Below, one piece after another: positions 23,491 to 33,316 of a DNA stretch of 64,000 bases. The position numbers and the translations under genes are program-made. Where the stretch lies: assembly GCA_022385755.1 (NCBI GenBank), contig MU278348.1, positions 965,035 through 1,029,034 on the forward strand. The letters are read 5' to 3'. Positions within the stretch are counted from its first letter, which is position 1, and every line of letters begins with the position of its first letter. The notes beneath the pieces were generated by a model. It was not told the origin of the DNA, searched no databases, and worked only from the letters and a program-made list of their open reading frames with translations. The DNA comes from Trametopsis cervina. Its lineage: Eukaryota; Basidiomycota; Agaricomycetes; Polyporales; Irpicaceae.

Positions 23491-25572
23491 TTACTTGCGC
23501 TTCTTGACAGCAGAGTCAGCCTTCTCGCCTCCTGCTGGCGCTGAAGGCGCAGCCTCAGTCTTAGCCTTGGCAGCAGAGTCATCCGCAGAGGGCGCGTCGG
23601 TCTTCTTCACGGACTACGAGTAAAATAGTGAGCACCACATATTACTCTTGTCTGATAGAGTGGATTACCTTCGTGACTAGCTTCTGTTGACCGCCAATGA
23701 GGCCCAGGAGCGTACCAACGATGCCGAAGAAAGTCGTCAAGACAAGTACGAGGGCAGCGCCGGTCTCAGGCTGAGTCTTGAACGCGAAAATAGGGTCAAC
23801 CTTGGCAGTCTCAATGAAGTCGAAGGCCTTGGCACGAATGAAAGCGACAGGATCAGCCTTCCAAGAGACTTCAGCCTTCTCATCATCATCTTCCACAACA
23901 GCGGCCTTCTTAGCCTCTGCTTCAATAGCCTTCTTGATCTCATAGGTGTCCTTGGCGAGGGCCTGTGCATCCTCAAGAGAGTGACCAACGTAGATGTTGT
24001 CAAAGAGGATGTCCTCAGTCATGGTCCAGAGTTCAATACCAACACCACCCTACAATATCATGAGCTTTCACCTATCAAAACATTGCAATCACACGTACGA
24101 TGGGCTTGAGGCTCTTGACCGGAGTAAGGTCCTCAAAGTAGTCGGGGTTGGCGATCTTGCGAGGAGCCCAGACACCCTTGTACTCGGGGTTATCAATCAT
24201 GGGGGCGTACCACTTGCCCTTGTAGGCAGGGTTAGCCTTGAAGGGGCTATGTAAGGAATAAGCATCACAATACAGTGCTGATATTGACTGTGCAACAAAC
24301 GTACCGTTTCCATTCACCACAGCCAGGTGCTTCCTCACACTTGGGGTTGCGGACGGTAGGCGCAATCCAGTCACCATCTTCCTCATCATCCCATTCTTCA
24401 GGCTTTTCAGCATCTAAAAGTTAGGTATCAGAAATGAATCTACAACATCACGAGTGCATCCACATACCCGGGTCAGGGATGGTCTCCGGCTCGTTGTCAA
24501 GCCAGCCCTCGGGCTTCTCAGCCTCTTCATCAGGGATCTCGTACGGGGCGTCCTCATCCCAGTCTTCGGGCTGTGATACGTGAGAATGAATCGCTTCTCA
24601 TCTAAGTAGACAGACCAACCTTGGTGGCTTCGGGGTCGGGAATTCTCTGGATGTCAACCCAGTCTTCAGGCTTCTTGTCCTCCGGGTCATCAATCTCCTT
24701 GGGAGGGTTGACGGAGGGAGTGAAGTCCTCAAGCAGATTGCCCCTGTTGTGGCTCTCGCCATTGAAGAACACATCGTAGGTGTTGTTAGGGCTGGAGGAA
24801 AGATCAGGACACTTGCGAGAGTCAGACAGGCTAGTAGTACTAACAAGACAGCGAGCGTGAAAAGGTTGGTATCCTTCTCGAAAGCAGGCTTGGGCGGGAG
24901 AGACAGATGCTTCTCCTCAAATTCGCCGGTGACAGGACTCTTGTGACGGAAGATGAAGTGAATCTATGAAGTACAATGTCAGCATAGCCATGTACAGCGT
25001 CATGACACAATACCGACCTTCGTTCCAGGGCAAGTCAAGTCAGGACCGAACATGATTGTCCATGGGGTCTTATCAGAGAATTCCTTGCCTGCTGTCTGGA
25101 AGCCATCTTCAAGCAACTTGAGATAACCACCACCGCAGTTACCGCCCTTCTGGTACTTCACTTCGTACTGAACGACCAGGGGCTTCTCACTGAAGTCGAC
25201 GGCATGCTCGAACGGGGCGGAAATGGCGTGATGAGCAGCCTTGCTCTTCGCGACGAGACCCTTGTCGCCCTCCACGAGAGGGGTCGTGGGCTCCTCAACT
25301 TCCCACTTGCCGACATAGCTGAACGTCTCACCACCGACAGGAGTCTTCTTGGTGGCTTCAGACGGCGTCCACCTTTCAGACCAGTCGTCGGTGAACTGCT
25401 CAAGGAAAGGAGCCTTGATTCCAGTTGCCTTGAGGAAAGGTCTCATTAGCCCCATTGATTTCCCAATCACTAAACCACTTCCACCGACCTTAAAGACAGG
25501 TTTGACTTCCTCCGCGTTCGACGCGCTGGCGGCGGCGACAGCAAGAAGGGCAGAAAGCGCTACTCTTCGCAT
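23491..25572 (-). CDS. CNE1: calnexin, ER lectin chaperone
   Basis: Membrane lectin that holds monoglucosylated glycoproteins during folding in the ER. The ATG at 25572 opens a signal peptide ([20 protein letters not shown]). The lectin domain shows '[19 protein letters not shown]' (about 25110-25170) and '[16 protein letters not shown]'. The P-domain has the characteristic alternating 'KPEDWD' and '[11 protein letters not shown]' repeats between about 24640 and 24180 ('[19 protein letters not shown]'). A transmembrane helix ([20 protein letters not shown]) lies at about 23690-23760. The cytosolic tail is Lys/Ala-rich and ends 'AVKKRK' with TAA at 23491, a lysine-rich end compatible with ER retention. 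At least six exons give a normal length of about 540-550 residues. It converges with SKI2 (191 bp between stops). Confidence 0.95.
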
Positions 25573-25973
25573 TGTGTACGAAGGACCGTGACGGGGTTAA
25601 ACAGAGTGGGTTGGAGAAGGAGAGTGAGAGTGAGAGAAGATGGTGAATGTGAGGAAAGAGAGTTGAGCGCGGGTGTGAGCTGCAGCTAAATGGGCGTCCG
25701 GTTTCGCGACTGCCACGTAGACAAGCTTTCCACGTCATTCCACGTTTCCCACGCGTTTACCAACACTTGCTGGCAGCCACGCAGGCATTTGGCCTGTGAC
25801 ACTTGCTCTATCACACAAAACACCCACCGGCACTGGTCCTCGGACAAGGCGGTTCACATGCACGGAAATTGAATCTATTACAGCACAACAGCAGTTGTTA
25901 CAATAGGAAGGAACGGAGCACAACTGCTCCACTTTGGGTAACTATAAACAGCCTAACATAACCAGTGATTTAC
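25573..25973. other. intergenic, calnexin promoter and SNU114 3' end
   Basis: About 400 bp between two minus-strand genes. The calnexin promoter must lie here. The stretch 'TTCCACGT...CCACGCGTTT' near 25730-25760 and 'GCCACGT' near 25711 are ACGT-core words. A role as an unfolded-protein-response element (CACGTG-like) is possible but unproven. Confidence 0.3.
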
Positions 25974-28900
25974 TCAACCTAACAGATCAGCATGGCCTGA
26001 AGCAGAGAGTGCGAGCTGTGTGGCAAGCGGTCGTTCAACAAGCAGTGTGTGCGAAACAGTGTGGGAGACTTACCACAAACTCATCATCGAGGTATTTCGA
26101 CACTGCTATCTGATCACCAAGGCCCTTTCGTCTTCGCGTCTTGAGCACAAGGTCTCTCGCCAGAGCCTGGCCTGATGCAGGCTCCAGCGGGCGAAGCTTT
26201 ATACTGGTGTCTGTAGGATCACCTGGTACGTAGGAGGGTCTATCAGCGCAGATCACCAAACGATCCAATTTAGCGAAATCCTACCGGGCACTATTGACCA
26301 ATGATCGAATACCTGTAAACAGAACGCTTGACCTTGCGTCGCTGTCCTTAAATCAGTCTCAAATCCGTTCGCGTCAATGACCGGTATCAGCGCTTTGACA
26401 GTGTATAGTGGCGATCCCGCTTTCGGTATATCCTGTGTAACGTGTCCACGCCGTCTCGCAAGCACAGTGTACACAGCCGATATGCAGTCTGCTGGCGCTT
26501 GCACTTCGACAAAATACACAGGTTCCATTAGACGAGGGGTAGCCTGCATCGGAAAGCCGAGCTGAGTAATGTGTGAATCCTATTTTATTGAATCCACATA
26601 CCATGAGGAAAGACGAGTAGCACACGCGACGCGCTGTGGGCACAATCTGTCCTCCCCCCCGGAAGATCGGCTCTTGCGCTAAACTTGCGTCCAAGATCCG
26701 GAATTTCACGTTTCGCATGGCTTCAAAAGAACATACGCTGATGTCAGAGTAAGATTCCAGCGACAAGCCAGATCACCCACGTTCATCACAGAGAGGTCCT
26801 TCGCGCGCGCCCCATTGGAAGCCTTGTTTTATGTGCTCCTTGACCGTCCCTAGGAGTTTTTTGTCGATCTGCATAATAGCCATTAGCGTCCAACAACTTG
26901 CAGGACCACCCGTGTGCTTACTTGAGAAGGTAGAGTGTCGTCCAAGAGGATATTTGGCCCGCTTTCATCAGGGCCGAATGCCCATATTGATCGTGACGCG
27001 AGAAGATCCCACTGGTACTTGTCCTCGAAAAACTTGCCTCGTTCCTTCGCGGTCATCCGCATCGTTACGCGGCCATTCTCAATATCTTCGGCGATGCCGC
27101 GCTCCAACGGTTCTGCAATCATGGTGATTTTGTTCCTGAGAAATTGTCAATGAATCTGCTCGCGTTGATGGGACGGGAACATGAACTCACTTCTTGTTCG
27201 GAGTATCAGCATAGCACTTCAGGGCACTGGTTTCCAGCACGGTCTCGCTGAACTTCGTGACAGGATCCGACACTTTGATTTCGATTTCGGAGAACAGCCT
27301 GCGCAGATCGTGCATAACACAATCAAGGTACAATTCTCCTGTCCCGATGAGCACGTGTTCACCGCTCTCTTCGACCTTTGTGGCGACCAGAGGATACGAC
27401 TTGTTGATGCTTCGTAGGCCAGACAGCATCTTCGGTAGTTCCGACGGTGCTATGGGTTCGATAGCGATCTTCAGGACCGATTGTGTCATGTGCTTGATAG
27501 GTCGGAAGATGTACAGATCGTCTTCTGCTGCTGACGAGGCGATGGTGGCAGTCTTAGATATGGAGGCGTCTACTCCGCCAATGAGCACCAAGTTACCCGC
27601 AATGACTTCCTCTGCCGGTATAAAGTATCTGTGTTCCTATGAGCAAAAATAATAGAATGTACAACGAGACACTCATTACCGCGCTTCGTTGATCCAAATG
27701 TCCTCCACATAGGCTTTCACCATGTCTTCCTCGTCTTCCGGGGAGTACCCTTCTCCGAGAACCTTGATCTCCATACCTTTGCGGAGCGTGCCACTGAGCA
27801 CACGACCGAATGCGCGGAACGACTGAGCATCCGTTGTATGGTACAACTTGGTGATGTTGATCATAAGCGGACCTTCAGGATCACAGTTCTGCATTGCGAC
27901 AGCAGTTTCAGTAGATTGTGGCCCGGAATACGTGCGCTCAACCTGCACGTCAACTTCGTGTTATTATGAAAGCGTGTGATGCAGTTTAGAGTTACTCGCC
28001 TTCAATGCGGATCCTTCTAAGGGCGACGGGATGTGTTCGACAATCATGTCGACCAACCCCACGGATGGACCAAAGAATTGATCTAGAATGGCCTTCAGGA
28101 GTGGTCTAACGTCCATCTTGTACATTATCGGCTTCAGATTGATGCCGAGACCGTGGAGAGTAGCCTTCAGCGAATCTGTCTCTTCACTCAACACCTGGCT
28201 GTAGAGTTTGTACAACGGTTCGAGGATGAAGTGCACGAAAGTGCGATTCTGCTCGGGGTCAGCTTGCTTGCGTGTAAACTTGCGCGTTTCCTGGTTGAAA
28301 TATATGTCGCCCCATAGTCTGTCAGCGAACGCCTTTACATCCAACGAACCTGGTGCATCTGTATCAATGTCCGCAACTACATGCGCGAAAGAACGTAACA
28401 CACCATATGTGTCTGCATACATCTGTGCGAACGACCGCAGCGTGAAACACCAGTGCATGTCGGTGCTGGCAAACGCTACATTGCCGTTCTCGGGACTCAA
28501 ACGCAACTCTGGGTCGGGGTTGATACCGCTATACAGAACTCAGCTCTTTCATCCAGCTGAGCAGAAGAGACTGTACCTGATGAATGTGTTCACTTCCTCG
28601 ATTGTATGCTTAATCTTGTAGAAAGCGTCCGCAGGCTTGATTCGCAGCTCCAGGATCAGACGGTCTATTTTGTTGACAACTAACGTAATCTTGACGCCTT
28701 CCAGGAGAGCATGGCGGATGATGGCCTCAGTGTTGCACATGACCTACGAAATATCAGCGTTATATTCAACCACAAGCGACCAAACTCACCCCTTCAACAA
28801 CGTCAACGACAAGAACTACGCCATCAACCAAGCGAATAGCTGACGCTACCTCGTCGACGAAGTTGACATGCCCTGGTGTGTCGATGAAGTGGACCAAGTG

Positions 28901-29687
28901 TGACTTCCCATAGCTATTCTGTAGGACGAGAGACATCGGTGACGACTTGATTGAGATGCCTCGCTCTCTTGATAGGACGTGAGTGTCAGTGTACCGAGTC
29001 TGCGTTCGGGGTCAACAATTTGCCTCCATGGCTATCGTACTCCGACGAACCTGATTGTCAGAGTCCCAAACCATTTTGTGTGTCTCGAAAACAAGCATGT
29101 CTATCAACCCCGTTTTGCCATGATGCAAATGTCCCACCACGGCGACGTTCCGCACGTGTTCAGGAAACCCGGTCATATTCAGAAGGAAGCTAGCCAGCGT
29201 TGTCAGTTTACCATGCAAGAATGCGTGGACACTAGCAGCTCACCCCTTGTCATAACGCGTCTCCGGCATATCCTTCTCCTCCACCGTCCATTTGCGCACT
29301 TTTATCGGCGCGATGATAGGCTCAGTGAGCGGCTGAGCGTCCTCTTCCTGCACCAACGTTTCGACGTCTTCTCCATATACTTCGGACGCCGAGGGGTAGT
29401 ATTTCTTGTCTTCGTGAAGCACAACGGCATTATGCACAGGTTCTGTGTCGATAGATTCAGTGACTGTACTTTCCATGGCATAATCACAATGCCGCACCAT
29501 CAACTTGCATCAATGCACCCGCGTTAGCATCCTCCATGGGCTCATCGTCAAACCCAGCCAGTGGCTGAGCAGATGATGCACCGGCCTGGGCAGCAAAATC
29601 ATCCTGGGGAACGGCATCCTCGTCATCTGAGTCCAAGTCGGCACCGATATAGTTTCCAAACTCGTCGTAGTCTTCGAAAGAGGCCAT
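25974..29687 (-). CDS. SNU114: U5 snRNP GTPase SNU114 (EFTUD2 / Cwf10 homologue)
   Basis: EF-2-like GTPase that controls Brr2 and Prp8 in spliceosome activation and disassembly. The ATG at 29687 starts the acidic leader '[20 protein letters not shown]', diagnostic of this family. The G domain has P-loop 'GHLHHGKT' (about 29125-29150), 'DTPGHVNF' (about 28860-28885) and 'VNKIDRL' (about 28660-28685). Domain II ('[20 protein letters not shown]', about 27770-27830), EF-G-like III-V segments ('[20 protein letters not shown]') and the C-terminal domain follow. The last exon was placed so the frame reads '[19 protein letters not shown]' and stops at 25974. An upstream acceptor choice gave a shorter unrelated tail and was discarded. 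The length is about 980 residues, normal. It is divergent from PFD1. Confidence 0.95.
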
Positions 29688-29980
29688 CGTTTTTCGAGGT
29701 TATCGGTGCAATGTCCCAACGAGCCTGCCACACCGTCAAGTGTAATTTCAAGGGAGTGTTCTTTGATTTGTTCGTAGAAATAGGAAATCGTTCTTCCAAG
29801 CGCAACGGTCGTACAGCAGCGAAGCAGTACGTACGAGCGAGATGGAAATGTACTTGGTAGGTAGCGGGTGCAGGTTGTAAACTCACTCGCAGAGAAGGGT
29901 GAACGCGCCTTCTTGTTAGCGCCTTCACGCGCATGATGAAGCAATAAGGCGCCGGTCAGATCAGGTTATAGACTTCCACC
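29688..29980. promoter_or_regulatory. shared upstream region of SNU114 and PFD1
   Basis: A 293-bp gap between divergent start codons that carries both promoters and leaders. No specific box is assigned. Confidence 0.4.
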
Positions 29981-30573
29981 ATGGCTACATTATCGGACGA
30001 CACTCTACGGAAGGTTCTTATTGCTATGCGTTTAGTGAATAACATACAACTAAACAGCGACACCATAGATTTTACTTCAGATTCAACAAACTGCTGTCCA
30101 ATCGCAGCGTGCACTGGGCATCTCGAAGCAGCAGCTTGCGGGGAAGGAACGCGAACGACGGATTCTGCAGCTGACAATAGAAGAGATCAAACCGCTAGGG
30201 CAAGACGTCAACCTTTATAAAGGAGTAGGAAAGATGTATGTCATATCGCCGGTGCGATATAATCTCAGGTCTGAGTCGCGGCGTGCAGGTTCATGCAGGT
30301 TCCTCGACCGACCATGGACAAGGATCTACAGGCAGAGGAGAAGTCTCTGACGGACGACATAAATAACCTGACAAAGAAGGCACGTACAACCGGTGTGCAT
30401 CTAGCATATAACCAAGCTGACGCATTCTCGGTAGTCAAAATATCTAGAGAAACAGTTTAACGACGCTCAGGCCCAGCTTCGTGACATCGTAAGTGCTTCA
30501 CATTTATGTATGCGTTAGCATGGCTTGACGACAGCCGTCGGTTCAGTTCCATAACGCCCCAAATAGATCGTGA
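29981..30573 (+). CDS. PFD1: prefoldin subunit 1
   Basis: Beta-type subunit of the hexameric prefoldin chaperone that delivers nascent actin and tubulin to CCT. Five exons: 29981-30013, 30069-30235, 30289-30379, 30435-30488 and 30547-30573, giving 123 residues. The deduced protein starts 'MATLSDDTLRK' and continues 'ILLQIQQTAVQSQRAL'. It has a first coiled-coil helix, the beta hairpin 'LYKGVGKMFMQVPRPTM', and a second helix '...LTKKSKYLEKQFNDAQAQLR'. Intron 1 uses an unusual GTTCTT donor. Intron 3 (30380-30434) uses a GC donor, chosen because it restores the conserved 'KK-KYLEK' helix. A canonical alternative would drop three residues there. The stop overlaps the beginning of the next open frame. 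Confidence 0.9.
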
Positions 30574-30734
30574 AGTTTCTACTGAGCCTTTGTGACTACG
30601 GTATCAACGTTGTATCGACGCCTAACAACATCGTGCTTCACTGTGGCCAGCACTCTCGGCTACTGCAGCTGCGCGCGAATCCCTTTGGGCGCGATACGAA
30701 GGAACTGGGGTGTTTGGTTCAACCCGCCTGCTGC

Positions 30735-31979
30735 ATGTATATCGACGATATCTATATGGGGAAGTATGCGATCGAGTGCATCAGCGGGCCCTGTACGTGG
30801 GTGGCAATGTTGGACGTTAGCTTCCTGATATCCCACCTGGATCAGACCTCTGGCCTCAACTGCACTCTCACACATAGCTTTCCCAGTCCGGAGATCGTCG
30901 GACGATCGCTCAAAGTTGGTAAGTTTGAGGCGAAACATGAGGAGAACACAGTGAGCTCTTCCATTCCATGGCGCTTCATCTTCCAAATGCTGGCCGATAT
31001 GTTACTGGGAGACACATACAAGGATAAGGACGAGCGGGAGGCCTACAGATATCAGGTCGAGCAAGGCGCATACCGTGAGTTTGAACCCCTCAGCAGACTC
31101 GAAGGAGACTATGCGGTCTGGTGTCGTACTTTTAACCCTACAACATCTCTCGTGGGGGAGCAGTTTTGGCTTGCGGTGGCTCGGCTCTCTTTCAGCGGCA
31201 ATCCTCCAGCGGATGAGATGACCGAGATTCCACGTCGAATGCGACGTATCTATGACATATCGCTCTTGAAACGAGCGCTGTTTAAGAGAGAGGGGATAAA
31301 GGCTCTTGATCCCGACCCGGACTTCTCTAGGGAACGTAGCAGTCCTACGGCGGATGCTACAAGCACGAACAGCGACACAGCGGACAGTGGGAATGTCCTT
31401 GGCTCTCGTTCACAAGTAGCATTACCGGAGGGATCTAAACGCACCGGAGCGCAGACAGAGGAAGACAGTACGGATCGCAGACCATATCAGGAGCACCAAC
31501 CCTTTGCCGCTCACCATCATTCCGCGGCCTTGGCACACGGTAGCCGTAGCGTTGGGAGAGCTGAGGGCGACGGCGACGGCGGAGGTACCACCGGTTCGCT
31601 CGTGCGCGACGATAGTAACGACCCTGATACTGAAGGCGCAGGCATGCCTCCAATAGACGAATCGGAGAAGCTAGTTCAGACGACGGTCGGAGAGGCTAGC
31701 GCCGAGGCAGTGAACCAAGAAGAGCTCCTTCAAGTCGCGGACGGAGAAGACGATGAAGACGACATCCCCCAGGTAGCGCAGCACGAGGCGGGTACACTAC
31801 TGGATGAAGGGAAAAGGGATATCGAGCGGCTTCTGGGAGATTCTGTTGTCGATGAAGGCGGTATTGACGGTGCAGAGGCCGGAGAGGGAGAGCGCGGCGC
31901 GTGTGCTGACGAGAGATACATACCGGCCGCGACCACATACCCCATTCGGGGCCGGACGACGCTGAGGAACGCAAAATGA
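30735..31979 (+). CDS. uncharacterised intronless ORF with acidic disordered C-terminal half
   Basis: One open frame runs from about 30570 to the TGA at 31979. The only ATG early in it is at 30735 (MYIDDIYMGKYAIECI), giving 414 residues; an unseen upstream exon is possible. The N-terminal part has a globular look: 'SSSIPWRFIFQMLADMLLGD', then 'EAYRYQVEQGAYREFEPL', then 'GDYAVWCRTFNP' and 'EQFWLAVARLSF'. From about residue 210 it becomes polar and acidic ('DGEDDEDDIPQ', 'DSVVDEGGIDGAEAGEGER'). A GTAAGT...ACAG pair at about 30919-30955 would be a 37-nt intron, which seems too short. No domain is recognised. It lies between PFD1 and the inverted-repeat segment. It may be a lineage-specific gene or an old element remnant. 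Confidence 0.5.
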   Translation: MYIDDIYMGKYAIECISGPCTWVAMLDVSFLISHLDQTSGLNCTLTHSFPSPEIVGRSLKVGKFEAKHEENTVSSSIPWRFIFQMLADMLLGDTYKDKDEREAYRYQVEQGAYREFEPLSRLEGDYAVWCRTFNPTTSLVGEQFWLAVARLSFSGNPPADEMTEIPRRMRRIYDISLLKRALFKREGIKALDPDPDFSRERSSPTADATSTNSDTADSGNVLGSRSQVALPEGSKRTGAQTEEDSTDRRPYQEHQPFAAHHHSAALAHGSRSVGRAEGDGDGGGTTGSLVRDDSNDPDTEGAGMPPIDESEKLVQTTVGEASAEAVNQEELLQVADGEDDEDDIPQVAQHEAGTLLDEGKRDIERLLGDSVVDEGGIDGAEAGEGERGACADERYIPAATTYPIRGRTTLRNAK

Positions 31980-32353
31980 GTAGAGGCGGAGAGCCCGAGG
32001 ACCGAGGCGAAGGGAAGGCCGATGGACAGATGTTGCGGCGCTCCCGGAGGACTAGCCTGCTGGTAGCAGTCCATTCAGCGGCAACCCCTCCGGCTCGAAC
32101 GGAGTCGGACGTCCACCCACGGGGAGCGCAGAGTCGCACGGAACAACGCGCGCCGGAGGAGCTGGAAAGGGCGGCGGGCTAGGTTGGACGGTACTGTGGC
32201 GGAGAATGACGACGCGAAAGGCAGGTCAAGTGTGGGGCACGGAAGTGCGAGAGTAGGGAGAGCTTGGGGAATGCAAATCTGCTGCCTACAATAGTGGAAT
32301 GTAGATGGAACAACCCGCATCCCGCCGAGTGCAGTCTCAAGGCAGTATTCATA

Positions 32354-32390
32354 TAAGGTAGCGGACATGCGCATCCATCCACATCACGTG
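32354..32390 (+). repeat. left arm of 37-bp perfect inverted repeat
   Basis: Starts TAAGGTAGCGGACATGC and ends at CACGTG (32385-32390). It is identical to the reverse complement of 33135-33171. Confidence 0.95.
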
Positions 32391-33134
32391 ACGGGCGGCT
32401 GTCACAAAATTGTCGGCCATAAGGCTCACTCGTCGAAGATTTTCTTAACTAAAAAGAACCTACAGTAGATAGCTTACACTGTAAAGAATACATTCTCGGT
32501 TTTAGAATTTCGAAAATCAGCCGCGGTGCGGAGCAGTACACGACGCAAGATTTTATAAGACCAAAAGGTCAAAAATCACCATTCCGTTGATTCTAGCCAT
32601 GATCAGGTTTCGATGGCCACCAGAAATTGGCGCTTAGTCAGCAGCACGTGACCTTCGCCGATGGTAGAGCAGCTCGCCAGTGTGTCGTCCAGAGGGGCTG
32701 CAAAATCAAGTTATGCCACTTCTGGAGTCTCGTAGACGTAACACCAACCTTGGAGAGCGTGCACGAAAGGTCAACCATTTTTTTTCGATTTATTTTGTAT
32801 TTGTTGATAGCCTCACCAGCAGAAAATACCTGCAGTACGCAGTCGTCTTGTGAATATTTTGTACACATCTCATTTTCCACCGCAATAGATTTTCTGTTTG
32901 CTCGCTACGGTTTATGGATGTCTACAGGAAGGGTCTTAACAGACATCAAGGCCAGCCGGAAATACCGCGGTCACTGTGTTCTTCCAGACTCCATTTTCTC
33001 TGAATTTCAGCATTCAGAGATACAATAAAGATGTCGTAGCTACTCATGATGCATGATGTGTCACCTTCTAAGAGTGACCACGGACTGCAAAGATTTTGGC
33101 GTTGTGACCGTGACTGTCACGTTAGACGCCGTAC

Positions 33135-33171
33135 CACGTGATGTGGATGGATGCGCATGTCCGCTACCTTA
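33135..33171 (-). repeat. right arm of 37-bp perfect inverted repeat
   Basis: Starts CACGTGATGTGGATGG and ends GTCCGCTACCTTA. It is the exact reverse complement of 32354-32390, 744 bp away. Confidence 0.95.
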
Positions 33172-33316
33172 ATGTATGAAGATTAGCAGCGCATTTTGTA
33201 TGAAGTCTAGATATGTATCATACATGAATAATTGAGCGTATCTACGAAATGCCATGGGTGATTATTACTCTATGATTGTGCCGACAAGACGAAAGCGAAG
33301 GATGCGATGATGGTGA

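Larger units (their letters stand above)
32354..33171. mobile_element. putative MITE-like (non-autonomous) element with 37-bp terminal inverted repeats
   Basis: An 818-bp AT-rich segment without a credible gene starts and ends with a perfect 37-bp inverted repeat. Just outside, 'TTCATA' on the left (32348-32353) and 'TATGAA' on the right (from 33175) extend the symmetry after a 3-nt offset. No transposase is present and no clear target-site duplication can be read. The architecture fits a non-autonomous DNA transposon or foldback element. This is inference; a local inverted duplication of promoter sequence is the alternative. Confidence 0.45.
31980..33316. other. gene-free region containing an inverted-repeat-bounded segment
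   Basis: No convincing CDS. The first 370 bp are GC-rich purine-biased sequence just after the orphan ORF. The middle is the AT-rich segment between the two 37-bp inverted repeats listed separately. The last part (33172-33316) should hold the 3' UTR of the ABC transporter. Short open frames inside (for example 32627-33028 plus) show no domain. Confidence 0.5.

Noticed and set aside
30570..30573. PFD1 stop and the orphan ORF overlapping like a bicistronic unit
   Set aside because: The overlap uses a GTG, which is not a normal eukaryotic start; the first ATG is 160 bp further on.
32627..33028. 133-codon plus-strand frame inside the inverted-repeat segment
   Set aside because: No transposase-like or other motif and AT-rich random-looking composition.
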